A stretch of 6,849 nt of DNA from Bacteroidota bacterium (GCA_021812865.1 JAKAMP010000152.1:1-6849), one strand, 5' to 3'. Numbered from the stretch's first letter, positions 1 through 6,762 are shown. Translations and numbers: made by a program. The notes: generated by a model not told the origin, from the sequence alone.

Positions 1-417
1 CCTTGCACCTTTCAGGAACATGTGAAAGAATAATTGCAAAAATGGAAGGCTGCTTACTTCCGGTGGGTTAACATTGATGACATTGGCATGCACAGCCATG
101 GTCATATAAGTTCCTGAGGCGAGCCCGAAGGTGATGGCTGTAAAAATAGAACCCAGAACTGCTCCTATAACCATTGAAAACCAACCGGTAATCCTCATTC
201 TGATTAAAACCCATGCAAACCCTATCGTGAATATCAATGCTGAAAGCGTTTGCACAATGAGGGTGGCCGATTTTATTCCCCCTGTATGAGCAGGCAATCC
301 GTTGAATGGCCAAATGTACCAGATAATGTCAGCCCCAAAGCCAAAAAACAGGCCAATGAATGCAAAAATCTTAAGTAGGGCAATTTCTCTTTCTTGGGTT
401 TCGGTTTTCATATTCAT
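1..417 (-). CDS. Small multi-pass membrane protein, function unknown, 3' end off the left edge
   Basis: An uninterrupted minus-strand frame of 139 codons runs from an ATG at 417 to the window edge with no stop, so the C-terminus is missing. A second in-frame ATG lies at 411 (Met3). I chose 417 as the outermost start, and neither has a strong Shine-Dalgarno. The N-terminus is charged and cytoplasmic in character (MNMKTETQEREIALLK). Hydrophobic segments follow at about residues 13-36, 51-72 and 79-100, and a fourth begins near 124. The loop before TM2 has a GLPAHTGG stretch, and a positively charged RMR sits after TM2. I do not recognise the family. It shares the strand of the efflux operon but lies 330 bases beyond it, past a candidate terminator, so it is probably a separate unit. 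The reading frame itself is well supported by length and hydrophobic pattern; the function is not known. Confidence 0.72.
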   Translation of the reverse strand, partial: MNMKTETQEREIALLKIFAFIGLFFGFGADIIWYIWPFNGLPAHTGGIKSATLIVQTLSALIFTIGFAWVLIRMRITGWFSMVIGAVLGSIFTAITFGLASGTYMTMAVHANVINVNPPEVSSLPFLQLFFHMFLKGAR

Positions 418-629
418 TCGGTTTATGGCCCTTCATCAGGCGCCGGGTGGAAATAATCAATCAGTATAGTTATTTTTTTCGAGAACCTGCCTTAAAATTG
501 AAATATTCATAAAAAAAACTCAAAAATGCACGATTTTGTTCGCGAAATCATGAACCTTTTTTGTTATTTGGAATGATTTTAAAAAATGAAAGGATAATGA
601 GTCTCAAGCAAGACGCGCCATTCATTTGT

Positions 630-690
630 AAAAAATGCCTAAAGACAGTAGCAGAAACATTGAAAAATTTGATCAACGCTATTTAGGCAT
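630..690 (-). terminator. Candidate terminator of the efflux operon
   Basis: A perfect 9-base inverted repeat, TTTAGGCAT at 682-690 and ATGCCTAAA at 635-643, is followed on the minus strand by six T residues (635-630). It lies 58 bases after the stop of the last operon gene, which is where a terminator would be expected. Weak points are a 38-base loop and an AT-rich stem. The loop contains a further palindrome, TTGATCAA at 669-676, which might shorten it. This is an inference from position and symmetry only. Confidence 0.35.
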
Positions 691-747
691 GGTCAATGGT
701 CAACCCGAGCCCCGAAACCTAAAACTTTTAACTTTAAACTTAAACCT
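690..747. repeat. Low-complexity intergenic tract with short direct repeats
   Basis: Directly after the stop of the PepSY-like lipoprotein gene there is a degenerate run built from TTTAA and AAAC words (about 718-747). Next to it is a tandem heptamer, GGTCAAT then GGTCAAC, at 691-704. Such short degenerate repeats are, from general familiarity, common as spacers between genes in Bacteroidota. No function is claimed. Confidence 0.4.
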
Positions 748-1209
748 TCAATCCTCTTCCTTACTCACCGCCTTCTTGCCAAGGATAATTCCATCAGCAT
801 TTAACCGGACTTCAAGAGAACCCATGGCATTTTTAACAATTGCCTCATAAAACATACCCTGAGAGGGCGTTTCTATTTGTTCGCAAGATTTGATCCGGTA
901 ATTAAAAAAGCCATTATTCAGGGTTTGGACTACAGTCAGAGGTAGCTCGGCCGTAATGATCGGAGTTTCCGTTTCGAGCCATTGGCCTTCTTTACTGAAC
1001 AATGCGCTGTGTTTCCTGCCGCTGAAAACAAAACGGGCTTCATAAACGCTGTCGTTTTCGGAGGACCACTTTACTTTTGATGCACCTGCATATTTGGAAT
1101 TGAAGGATGACATCATCTGCGGCGGAATATCCTTTTCACTGATGCCACCGGAACATCCGGCCAGCGTACATAAAATGGATATCGATATAAAAAGAGCTTT
1201 TGTTTTCAT
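748..1209 (-). CDS. PepSY-like periplasmic lipoprotein
   Basis: This complete 153-residue protein starts at an ATG (1209) and ends at TGA. It has a lipoprotein signal peptide: a basic start (MKTK), a hydrophobic core, and the lipobox LAGC with the lipidated Cys at residue 19. The mature part holds two similar units, about residues 26-82 and 83-150. Each has the pattern of the 'PepSY-like / putative beta-lactamase-inhibitor-like' family: a Pro-led helix (IPPQMMSSF; LPLTVVQTL), a V-K-W or Y-R-I strand, an alternating Y-E-A strand, then a turn ending in G (SKEGQWLET; NADGIILG). Proteins of this family are usually secreted or lipid-anchored, and their biochemical role is generally unknown. It follows the RND pump gene after 43 bases on the same strand, so it is probably co-transcribed and may act on the periplasmic side of the pump or in sensing. 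I am sure of the family type and lipoprotein status, and unsure of the function. Confidence 0.85.
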   Translation of the reverse strand: MKTKALFISISILCTLAGCSGGISEKDIPPQMMSSFNSKYAGASKVKWSSENDSVYEARFVFSGRKHSALFSKEGQWLETETPIITAELPLTVVQTLNNGFFNYRIKSCEQIETPSQGMFYEAIVKNAMGSLEVRLNADGIILGKKAVSKEED

Positions 1210-1252
1210 GGAAATGAATAATGGTTAACCCAAAGTTATGCAATTGTTCGAT

Positions 1253-4200
1253 TCATTTACCAGGTTTCTGCAATAAACGGGAGGCCAAGCGCAACATGGT
1301 GGGTAAAACAATAAGAAGCAGGGGAAGGGCCAGGATAAATCCACCGGTAACGGCAATAGCCAGGGGCTGGTGCATTTGAGCGCCTGTTCCTATGCCAAGG
1401 GTAAGGGGGAAGAGGGCTATAATAGCGCCAAGGGCTGTCATAAGTTTGGGCCTAAGACGAGTGGAAATGGCATAGGTTATGGCCTCGTCCAGCGTGCTTG
1501 TTTTCCAGCTGGTTCTGAACTGCTGGTAAGTGAATATAGCATTTTCACCTATAATACCCACAATCATGATGATACCCGTATAACTGCCTACGTTCAGCGG
1601 CGTCCCGGTGATGTACAAGGCCAACAGGCATCCCGCCATTCCTGCGATAGCAATCAGCATGATCAGGAAGGATACGACAAAATCCCGGAAAATAAAAAGT
1701 ATGATGGTGAATACCAGTAGGATGGCTGCAACCAGAATGGTGGTTAGTTCATTGAACGATTTGACCTGTTCTGCATAAGCTCCGCCATATTCAATCTGGT
1801 ATCCTCCCGGCAGAGCAATTTCTTTGTCAACTTTTGTTTTAATGTCATGAATCACACTTCCCAGATCCCTGGCATTCAGCCTGGCTGTGACTGCTACCAT
1901 CGATTGCAGGTTCTCTCTTTCGATTTCAGCCGATCCGGGCTCCGCGGCAATATCTGCCAGGGTCGACAGCGGCTGCAATCCTCCTCCCGGGATAAATACC
2001 AGAGATTTCTTCATGGCTTCCAGCCCTTTGTCATTTCGCTCATTCTGCAGAATGCGGATGGGCGTCATCTGCTCTTTTTCCATAATGGCGCCGGTCTCCA
2101 CCCCGTCAAGCATCGTCTGCAACTGGAACTGGAAGTTATCCGGTGTTATGCCGAACATGGCCAGCCTTTCCTGGTTGGGAACAACTTTTACCGTGGGTCC
2201 TGCAATCGTGATCCCGTTGTAAACATCGGCCGTACCAGGTACCGACTCGGCTACGGAGGCAACCTGTTCTGCTATCCCGTGCAACTTATCCGGATCGGTT
2301 CCAAAAACCTTGATCTCAATGGGCTGTACTGAAGTCATCAGATCGCCCAGCATGTCGCCTACCACCTGTCCGAAGTCAATGGTCAGCGAGGGCTCACTGG
2401 CTTCAATCTGCTTCCTGATGTCATTGCTTACCTCGTCGGTGGTCTTGTCCCGGTTCTTTTTTAACTGGATCAGGTAATCCCCGTTGTTTGGCTCTGTGAT
2501 GAAAAAGCCCATCTGGGTGCCTGTTCTTCTTGAATAACTCTGCACTTCAGGTGTGGAGGTTACAATTCTATCTACATGCTGTAAAATCCGGTTGGTTTCT
2601 TCCAGCGAGGTGCCGGGCGGACTGAGATAGTCAAGAACAATCGACCCTTCATCCATTTCCGGCAAAAAGCCGGTTTGAAGACGGGGAACGATAAAAACGA
2701 TGGCAATGGCAATCAGAACCAGCAACACAAGGCTGATGGCGGGCCGTCTGATGAAAAATTCAACCCATGCCTGTTTCTTTACTAAGTGGGCCGCAGGCAG
2801 GGTATGCACTCCCTTGCGAGAAAAGAGGATGTAAACGATGGGCAGGCCAAGCCAGGTAATGAAAAACGAACTCACCAGGGTGATGATCATGGTACCGGTC
2901 AGAATCTTGAAATATGAACCTGCTACCCCTGTCATCCAGATAAAAGGTACGAAAATCACAATCGTACTTAAGGAGGACCCGATCATTGCCGGAAGGAGAA
3001 AACGAACCGCTTTCTTCACCAGCGGAACAGGCTCCTCCCCGGGATACTCCTCATGCGTACGATGGATCTGCTCAACCACCACAATGGCATCGTCAATGAT
3101 CAAGCCAATGGATGCAGCTATAGCGCCCAGCGTCATGATGTTGAAGGTGAAATTCATGATGTACATGACCACCAGGGTGAGTGCGATGGTAAGCGGAATG
3201 GTTACCAGAATGACCAGGCTGGCTTTGAATGATCTGAGAAAGATAATCGCTACTACGATAGCCAGCAGCAGACCGATCCACAGGGCATCGATGATGCTCC
3301 GGATGGAGTCATGCACAAAATCGGCCTGGATATAATAGGGCCGCAGGGTAACTCCCTTCGGAAGAATTCGTTTCAGTTCCTGCACTCGCTGTTCAACCTG
3401 ACTGGACACTTCAATAAGGTTTGATTCCGGCTGTTTGAATACGGCAATCAGGGGAACATCCTTTTCATTTGCATTGATTTTTACATATTCCCTTTTTTCT
3501 TTCACTTCGACTTTGCCTATGTCTTTCACCCTAAGGGTACGCCCGTTTGACTGACTGATCACCACATTTTCCAGTTCGTCCAGGTTGGCAGGAGCCGCAT
3601 CGGTTACATTCAGGTACATTCGCCTGTAATCCATCATGTACCCGTTCGATAAAATGATGTTTGCCCGCAGAAGCGCATCACGCACCATATCCGGGGTAAC
3701 CGATAATTCAGACATCCGGCGTGCATCCATGATTACCCAGTATTCTTTGGCTTTTCCACCGGCTACCTCTACCGATGCTACACCTGCAGCCCTGGAAAGG
3801 TAGGGTTTTATGGTATATTCAGCCAGCAACCTTGCTTCGATTGGCGTCAAATGGTTACTTTCAAGAGAGTACCCCATCACCTGGAGTATTGAAGGATTCA
3901 TCTTTTCAACAGTAATCTGGATGTCGGAAGGGAGGTTTCCGCGGATCTCTGCCAGCCTAGATTCAAGTTGCTGTTTGGCCAGGTCTATGTTGACGTTCCA
4001 GTCCATATATGCCGATATCTCGCACGTTCCCCTGCTGGTGATGCTACGGATGGTTTGCAGTCCGGGTACCTTCTTGATAGCCTCTTCCATAGGCTTGGTA
4101 ACTGTGATCATCATCTTTCCCACTGGCTGCTGGCCATTATCGGCAATTACCTTGATCTTGGGAAAGGTGATCTCGGGAAAAAGGGAGGTCTGAAGATGGG

Positions 4201-4282
4201 TATAGACAAATATGCCGGCCAGCAAAATCATGAATAAGATAATCGATACCGGGCTTTTATATTTTATAAGCGAATTGAACAT
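1253..4282 (-). CDS. RND-family efflux pump, inner-membrane permease
   Basis: A complete 1009-residue protein, near the usual length for RND permeases. It is expected to be the proton-driven, trimeric inner-membrane part of a tripartite exporter. The topology fits the family: TM1 at about 12-31, a large periplasmic region, TM2-6 at about 330-486, TM7 at about 514-533, a second periplasmic region, and TM8-12 at about 846-996. The proton-relay aspartates are visible in TM4 as Asp397-Asp398 within the conserved GLIIDDAIVVVE. TM10 carries Glu913 (GIIGENAIF) and the start of TM11 has Lys946 (RPKLMT). These line up with the Asp/Glu/Lys set known in the CusA heavy-metal type rather than the AcrB set, where the Lys is in TM10. 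The start ATG at 4282 is 27 bases after the adaptor stop, which supports co-transcription. The substrate cannot be deduced: I see no clear copy of the CusA methionine site. A fusion or frameshift is not apparent. Confidence 0.96.
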   Translation of the reverse strand: MFNSLIKYKSPVSIILFMILLAGIFVYTHLQTSLFPEITFPKIKVIADNGQQPVGKMMITVTKPMEEAIKKVPGLQTIRSITSRGTCEISAYMDWNVNIDLAKQQLESRLAEIRGNLPSDIQITVEKMNPSILQVMGYSLESNHLTPIEARLLAEYTIKPYLSRAAGVASVEVAGGKAKEYWVIMDARRMSELSVTPDMVRDALLRANIILSNGYMMDYRRMYLNVTDAAPANLDELENVVISQSNGRTLRVKDIGKVEVKEKREYVKINANEKDVPLIAVFKQPESNLIEVSSQVEQRVQELKRILPKGVTLRPYYIQADFVHDSIRSIIDALWIGLLLAIVVAIIFLRSFKASLVILVTIPLTIALTLVVMYIMNFTFNIMTLGAIAASIGLIIDDAIVVVEQIHRTHEEYPGEEPVPLVKKAVRFLLPAMIGSSLSTIVIFVPFIWMTGVAGSYFKILTGTMIITLVSSFFITWLGLPIVYILFSRKGVHTLPAAHLVKKQAWVEFFIRRPAISLVLLVLIAIAIVFIVPRLQTGFLPEMDEGSIVLDYLSPPGTSLEETNRILQHVDRIVTSTPEVQSYSRRTGTQMGFFITEPNNGDYLIQLKKNRDKTTDEVSNDIRKQIEASEPSLTIDFGQVVGDMLGDLMTSVQPIEIKVFGTDPDKLHGIAEQVASVAESVPGTADVYNGITIAGPTVKVVPNQERLAMFGITPDNFQFQLQTMLDGVETGAIMEKEQMTPIRILQNERNDKGLEAMKKSLVFIPGGGLQPLSTLADIAAEPGSAEIERENLQSMVAVTARLNARDLGSVIHDIKTKVDKEIALPGGYQIEYGGAYAEQVKSFNELTTILVAAILLVFTIILFIFRDFVVSFLIMLIAIAGMAGCLLALYITGTPLNVGSYTGIIMIVGIIGENAIFTYQQFRTSWKTSTLDEAITYAISTRLRPKLMTALGAIIALFPLTLGIGTGAQMHQPLAIAVTGGFILALPLLLIVLPTMLRLASRLLQKPGK

Positions 4283-4309
4283 GATATAACGCTGTACGTT
4301 CAGTGAAAC

Positions 4310-5233
4310 TTAATTGTTTTCCGTTACTTTCACCATAGCCGTATCGGGCAATCCGTAATTCCCCTGGGAAACAAAACGGTCTCCGGAGGAGAACATGGGT
4401 GAAACAATTTCCACCAGACTGTCGGACTCAGTACCCTTTTGTATAGGCACTTTTACTGCGACACTGTCGCTGATCAGCTTCATTACCCAGAAACGGGTCT
4501 GGGTTTCATTGCTAAGCACACAGGATTTATTTAAGGCGTTCACTATATGTCCTCCGCTGGCATTCAGCATCACGGTAACTTGCAGTCCTTCCGGTAATAT
4601 TCCGCAATTGCTTACATTCACAACATAATCCTGTGCCTGCGTGGCGGGGTCTACGGTGGGAATCGCTCTGCCAATTGCTCCCCTGATGCGGCTGCCATCG
4701 GGCATGACCAGTTGAACAGTTTTTCCGGCCTGAACATTCTTGTGGTATTCAAAAGGGACTTTCATCAGAAAGACAAGACTGGAAGGTTCAACCAGGATAG
4801 CCAACGGATCGGATTCCGAAACATAATCGCCGGGATGATGGTTGAGCTGTGTGACGATGCCCCGGGTAGTGCAAACTACATCAATCAGTCCGCTGAAATG
4901 CAGGGTCGAATCGGCATTCATGTTTTTCAATGCCCTGCCTTCTTTTGTGCGAATCCTGAAGAGCAAGGATCCTGCTGCAGCTTCCTGTCCAAGAGATACT
5001 TTTACCGATTCCAAAAATCCCGTTGCACTGGCACGCACGGTCTCCCGCTGCAAATAACCCGCTACAGCATTGAGCTCAATCTGGTCGGCCATTGGCACCT
5101 TCACTATCTTGCCGATGCTCACCGGCGTTACCGGTTCCCCTGCACTGTCCTCTTCCGGAGCCCTCCCCTTGCAGGCGAAAATGAAAAGAACCATCAGAAT
5201 GAACGATACCCGTATGTTGATGTATTTTTTCAT
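4310..5233 (-). CDS. Efflux periplasmic adaptor (membrane fusion protein), lipoprotein, hairpin-less type
   Basis: A complete 307-residue protein, expected to link the RND pump to the outer-membrane channel in the periplasm. The N-terminus is a signal peptide ending in a lipobox-like IFAC with Cys21, followed by an acidic linker. Two half-lipoyl motifs are visible: about residues 67-97 (ASATGFLESVKVSLGQ...) and 117-150 (IDVVCTTRGIVTQLNHHPGD...AILVEP). A beta-barrel segment follows at about 152-225 (VFLMKVPFEY...GLQVTVML), then a membrane-proximal C-terminal domain. Only some 20 residues (about 97-117) separate the lipoyl halves, where AcrA-like adaptors carry a long alpha-helical hairpin. That explains the short length. 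The order outer-membrane factor, adaptor, pump with gaps of 23 and 27 bases matches a standard RND operon. There is no strong Shine-Dalgarno before the ATG, as is common in Bacteroidota. The family assignment is firm, and transport specificity is unknown. Confidence 0.92.
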   Translation of the reverse strand: MKKYINIRVSFILMVLFIFACKGRAPEEDSAGEPVTPVSIGKIVKVPMADQIELNAVAGYLQRETVRASATGFLESVKVSLGQEAAAGSLLFRIRTKEGRALKNMNADSTLHFSGLIDVVCTTRGIVTQLNHHPGDYVSESDPLAILVEPSSLVFLMKVPFEYHKNVQAGKTVQLVMPDGSRIRGAIGRAIPTVDPATQAQDYVVNVSNCGILPEGLQVTVMLNASGGHIVNALNKSCVLSNETQTRFWVMKLISDSVAVKVPIQKGTESDSLVEIVSPMFSSGDRFVSQGNYGLPDTAMVKVTENN

Positions 5234-5256
5234 GGAATATTTAGTTATTCAATATA

Positions 5257-5955
5257 TTACCAATGGATGTAATTGTAATCATTGATGAGCCCAAGTTTTT
5301 TGAACCTTGCCTGGTTCAAGGTAAGCGATAGTTCCCTGTAGTTTCGTATCATCAGGATGTAATCGGTAATGGACATCATTCCGGCATTCAGCAGTTTGCG
5401 GGCCGATTCCAGCATCTGTTCCGTGTTTTCTTTTTGGGCGGTATACAGGGTAATGGTCGATTCTGTGGCATACAGTTCCTTCAATATCCTGTCAATTTCC
5501 TGGTCTCTTTGGGTAAGGAAAAACTCAAGGTATTTCATCCGTGTTTTTTCTTCCAGGTCAATCTTGCTGTATTCAATTCTTTTCTGGTGGCCGTCATATA
5601 GGGGAACAGAAAAGGTCAGGCCTGCGCTCATCCCGAAATTCTTTCCTATGGTACTGAATTGTGAACTCAATAAACCTGCATCGGCCATCCATTTTACAGA
5701 CGGCCTGTACCGGTTGTCAACCAGCAGCCTTGAATTGCTAATCTGCATACTGTCAATAAAATATTGCTTCAGGAATGGATTCCCGGCGCCCCGTATGGTT
5801 GAGTCTATGTTGAATGAAGGGGATTTCAAACTGATTTCGCCTGTATCGGTTATGCCACAAATGATATTCAGATCGGCCAGATCGCGCTGGTATACGATGG
5901 AGGATTCCTTTACCTGCCGCTCAATACTCTGGTATTCGATCTGGAAACCCAGGAA
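5257..5955 (-). CDS. TolC-like outer-membrane efflux protein, C-terminal part only
   Basis: About 232 residues of the C-terminal half of a TolC/OEP-family outer-membrane channel, ending at TAA (5259-5257). Features seen are a strand pair typical of the second repeat (LLVDNRYRPSVKWMADAG), then GMSAGLTFSVPLYDG followed by H-Q-K-R. After these come long helices (EEKTRMKYLEFFLTQRDQ; ENTEQMLESARKLLNAG) and an S-ITDYIL segment, all characteristic of the TolC fold's beta-strand/coiled-coil alternation. The family is usually about 400-480 residues, so the signal peptide and first repeat are missing. The frame stays open to about 6069, but beyond about 5955 the sequence changes composition and no longer resembles this family, so I end the gene there. 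The upper limit is uncertain by about 10-15 bases. Its stop is 23 bases before the adaptor gene, so it was the first preserved gene of the pump operon. Any regulator or promoter upstream was lost at the join. Confidence 0.88.
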   Translation of the reverse strand, partial: FLGFQIEYQSIERQVKESSIVYQRDLADLNIICGITDTGEISLKSPSFNIDSTIRGAGNPFLKQYFIDSMQISNSRLLVDNRYRPSVKWMADAGLLSSQFSTIGKNFGMSAGLTFSVPLYDGHQKRIEYSKIDLEEKTRMKYLEFFLTQRDQEIDRILKELYATESTITLYTAQKENTEQMLESARKLLNAGMMSITDYILMIRNYRELSLTLNQARFKKLGLINDYNYIHW

Positions 5956-5965
5956 GGAGGCCTGC
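5940..5965. other. Probable chimeric junction, Bacteroidota-like to high-GC DNA
   Basis: To the left, codons fit a moderate-GC Bacteroidota gene up to about IEYQSIER (5940 downward). To the right, composition jumps to about 70% G+C and the genes (a SurA/PpiD-like chaperone and tpiA) are alphaproteobacterial in character. The change truncates the TolC-like gene at its 5' side. No insertion-sequence ends, integrase, tRNA or target-site duplication are visible at the boundary. That favours an assembly, amplification or cloning artefact over horizontal transfer. The exact base cannot be fixed without the parental sequences. Confidence 0.8.
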
Positions 5966-6070
5966 GACGGCAAGGTCGCCACGGCGAAGACTAGCCTGAA
6001 GCGGGAGGTCCAGTCGGCGTTGGACTCGGCCAGGAACGAGTTCAACGAGGTCGTCGCGACGGAGCGCAAG
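5954..6070 (+). other. Unassigned coding-like segment with extreme GC3, possible third fragment
   Basis: In the plus-strand frame starting at 5954, 38 of 39 codons end in G or C and 30 of 39 begin with a purine. The peptide is a plausible amphipathic helix (for example KTSLKREVQSALDSARNEF). The same base pairs also give a high GC3 in one minus-strand frame, but there the first-position purine share is only about half and the peptide looks less natural. It has neither a start nor a stop of its own and fits neither neighbour: the chaperone's own frame falls to 17 of 34 G/C-ending codons here. I cannot name a family. An indel in the chaperone gene is an alternative explanation, but the shifted frame does not look like a continuation of that family. 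Confidence 0.4.
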
Positions 6071-6523
6071 GAACCCGTGCTCGGTGAGGTTCATCTGCCG
6101 GAGAAGGCCGTCGAATCCGAGGCGGGAGAACTTGCCGTCCGGCCCCGCGAAATCGGGATCGTTCCTGACCCCCTCAGCCAGCGTGTCGTCGGAAAGCGAG
6201 AGCCCGAGTTGCTCGGCATGCGTCTTGACCGCGGCCTGCGCGACGAGCTGATCGAGCGCCTGCCGGTCGAGGCGCAGCATCAGCGCCTGCTCGGTCGTGA
6301 GCCGCTCGCCGCCTTCGAGCGTGATGCCGCGGATCTGATTCTGGAACGCACGCTGAAAGTCCGTAACGGTGATATCCGTGTCGCCGACCTTGGCCACCGC
6401 GCCGCGTCCGAATCCACGGAACACATCGGAAACGTTCCAGAAGACACCGAAGCTCACGATAAGGAGAGCGAACAGGAGCTTGGCCACCCACCCTTGGGCG
6501 CCGCGTCGCATGGCGTCGAGCAT
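6047..6523 (-). CDS. SurA/PpiD-type periplasmic folding chaperone (peptidylprolyl isomerase family), N-terminal part
   Basis: About 159 residues from an ATG at 6523, preceded by AGGAAG (6539-6534) with a 10-base spacer. That decides this start over an upstream in-frame ATG at 6613. The protein is expected to be anchored in the inner membrane with its bulk in the periplasm, where it helps fold exported and outer-membrane proteins. The N-terminus MLDAMRRGAQGW is followed by one membrane segment (about 14-34). Then comes the motif VFRGFGRGAVAKVGDTDITV, which marks the SurA N-terminal domain, with Q-rich and helical segments (FQRAFQNQIR; LTTEQALMLRLDRQALDQLV). The conserved pattern DPDFAGPDGKFSRLGFDGLL appears at about 122-141. 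Full-length relatives are around 600 residues with a parvulin domain; that part is absent because the sequence breaks near 6045-6075. It is divergent from tpiA, an arrangement familiar in Hyphomicrobiales. Confidence 0.88.
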
Positions 6524-6603
6524 CGAGAAAATTCTTCCTGTTAAGAGCGGGTGGCGAGCGCATGAGTGCTGGCTCGGCCGCCACCGCTTGCAGAAAATGG
6601 TGA

Positions 6604-6620
6604 TCCCGTCCATGACGGGA
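6604..6620. repeat. Perfect 7-base inverted repeat with 3-base centre
   Basis: TCCCGTC and GACGGGA flank CAT. The repeat sits 81 bases before the chaperone start codon and 142 bases before the tpiA start codon. It could be an operator or a small hairpin. The base symmetry is certain, the role is not. Confidence 0.4.
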
Positions 6621-6745
6621 GGCGTCGGGGTGATATGAAGCCCACCCCGCCGGGGAATGCAAGACTGTGCTGCGGGGCTGAAAATAAGTTAATTCGGAGC
6701 CCCCACGGGGCCGGAAAACAAGGGGTGGGAATGGCCGGAGTGAAG

Positions 6746-6751
6746 AGGGAG
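6746..6751 (+). promoter_or_regulatory. Ribosome binding site of tpiA
   Basis: AGGGAG lies 11 bases upstream of the ATG at 6763. It is a fair Shine-Dalgarno at slightly long spacing, and supports the chosen tpiA start. Confidence 0.5.
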
Positions 6752-6762
6752 CGGCAGGGTCG

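Larger units (their letters stand above)
418..747. other. Gene-free intergenic region
   Basis: I see no gene here. The region is AT-rich with many A and T runs. It contains a candidate terminator for the operon on its right (630-690), a low-complexity tract (690-747), and an 8-base palindrome TTCGCGAA at 539-546. The promoter of the membrane gene at 417 should lie here. On the minus strand a TATACT hexamer occurs at 468-463, but without a convincing -35 partner. I found no clear match to the Bacteroidota -7/-33 consensus (TAnnTTTG / TTTG) at proper spacing, so I do not call a promoter. Confidence 0.6.
6524..6762. promoter_or_regulatory. Divergent intergenic region between the chaperone gene and tpiA
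   Basis: This 239-base region must hold the start signals of both outward-facing genes. An AT-rich island (AAAATAAGTTAATT, 6681-6694) stands out in otherwise GC-rich DNA and is a plausible -10 zone. Three short dyads are present: TCCCGTC-CAT-GACGGGA (6604-6620), CCCCG-C-CGGGG (6645-6655) and GCCCC-CAC-GGGGC (6699-6711). GGGGCT at 6674-6679 can also pair with AGCCCC at 6698-6703, giving alternative stems around the AT-rich island. I could not identify a convincing -35/-10 pair, so the promoters are inferred from gene orientation only. Confidence 0.5.

Noticed and set aside
539..546. TTCGCGAA palindrome as an operator
   Set aside because: An 8-base palindrome with no extended symmetry and no second copy nearby is not enough to claim a binding site.
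635..850. Small plus-strand frame (71 codons) in the intergenic region
   Set aside because: It begins in low-complexity spacer and ends antisense inside the PepSY-like lipoprotein gene, with no recognisable features.
1370..3335. Several plus-strand frames of 110-165 codons opposite the RND pump gene
   Set aside because: They are antisense shadows of a well-supported 1009-residue protein, rich in Cys, Ser and His from reverse-complement codons.
5257..6069. TolC-like gene extended to a TTG start at 6069 (270 residues)
   Set aside because: The first 38 or so residues come from high-GC DNA on the far side of the join, carry no signal peptide and do not match the family. The gene is a 5'-truncated fragment, not a short complete protein.
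5940..6523. Horizontal transfer or mobile-element insertion as the cause of the composition change
   Set aside because: I see no inverted terminal repeats, recombinase gene, tRNA or direct repeats at the boundary, and the foreign side carries core housekeeping genes. An artefactual join is simpler.
5369..6544. Long plus-strand open frame of 391 codons across the join
   Set aside because: It runs antisense to the TolC-like gene and the chaperone gene, spans two different compositions, and its peptide resembles no protein family as a whole. Only the short piece 5954-6070 has coding-like statistics.
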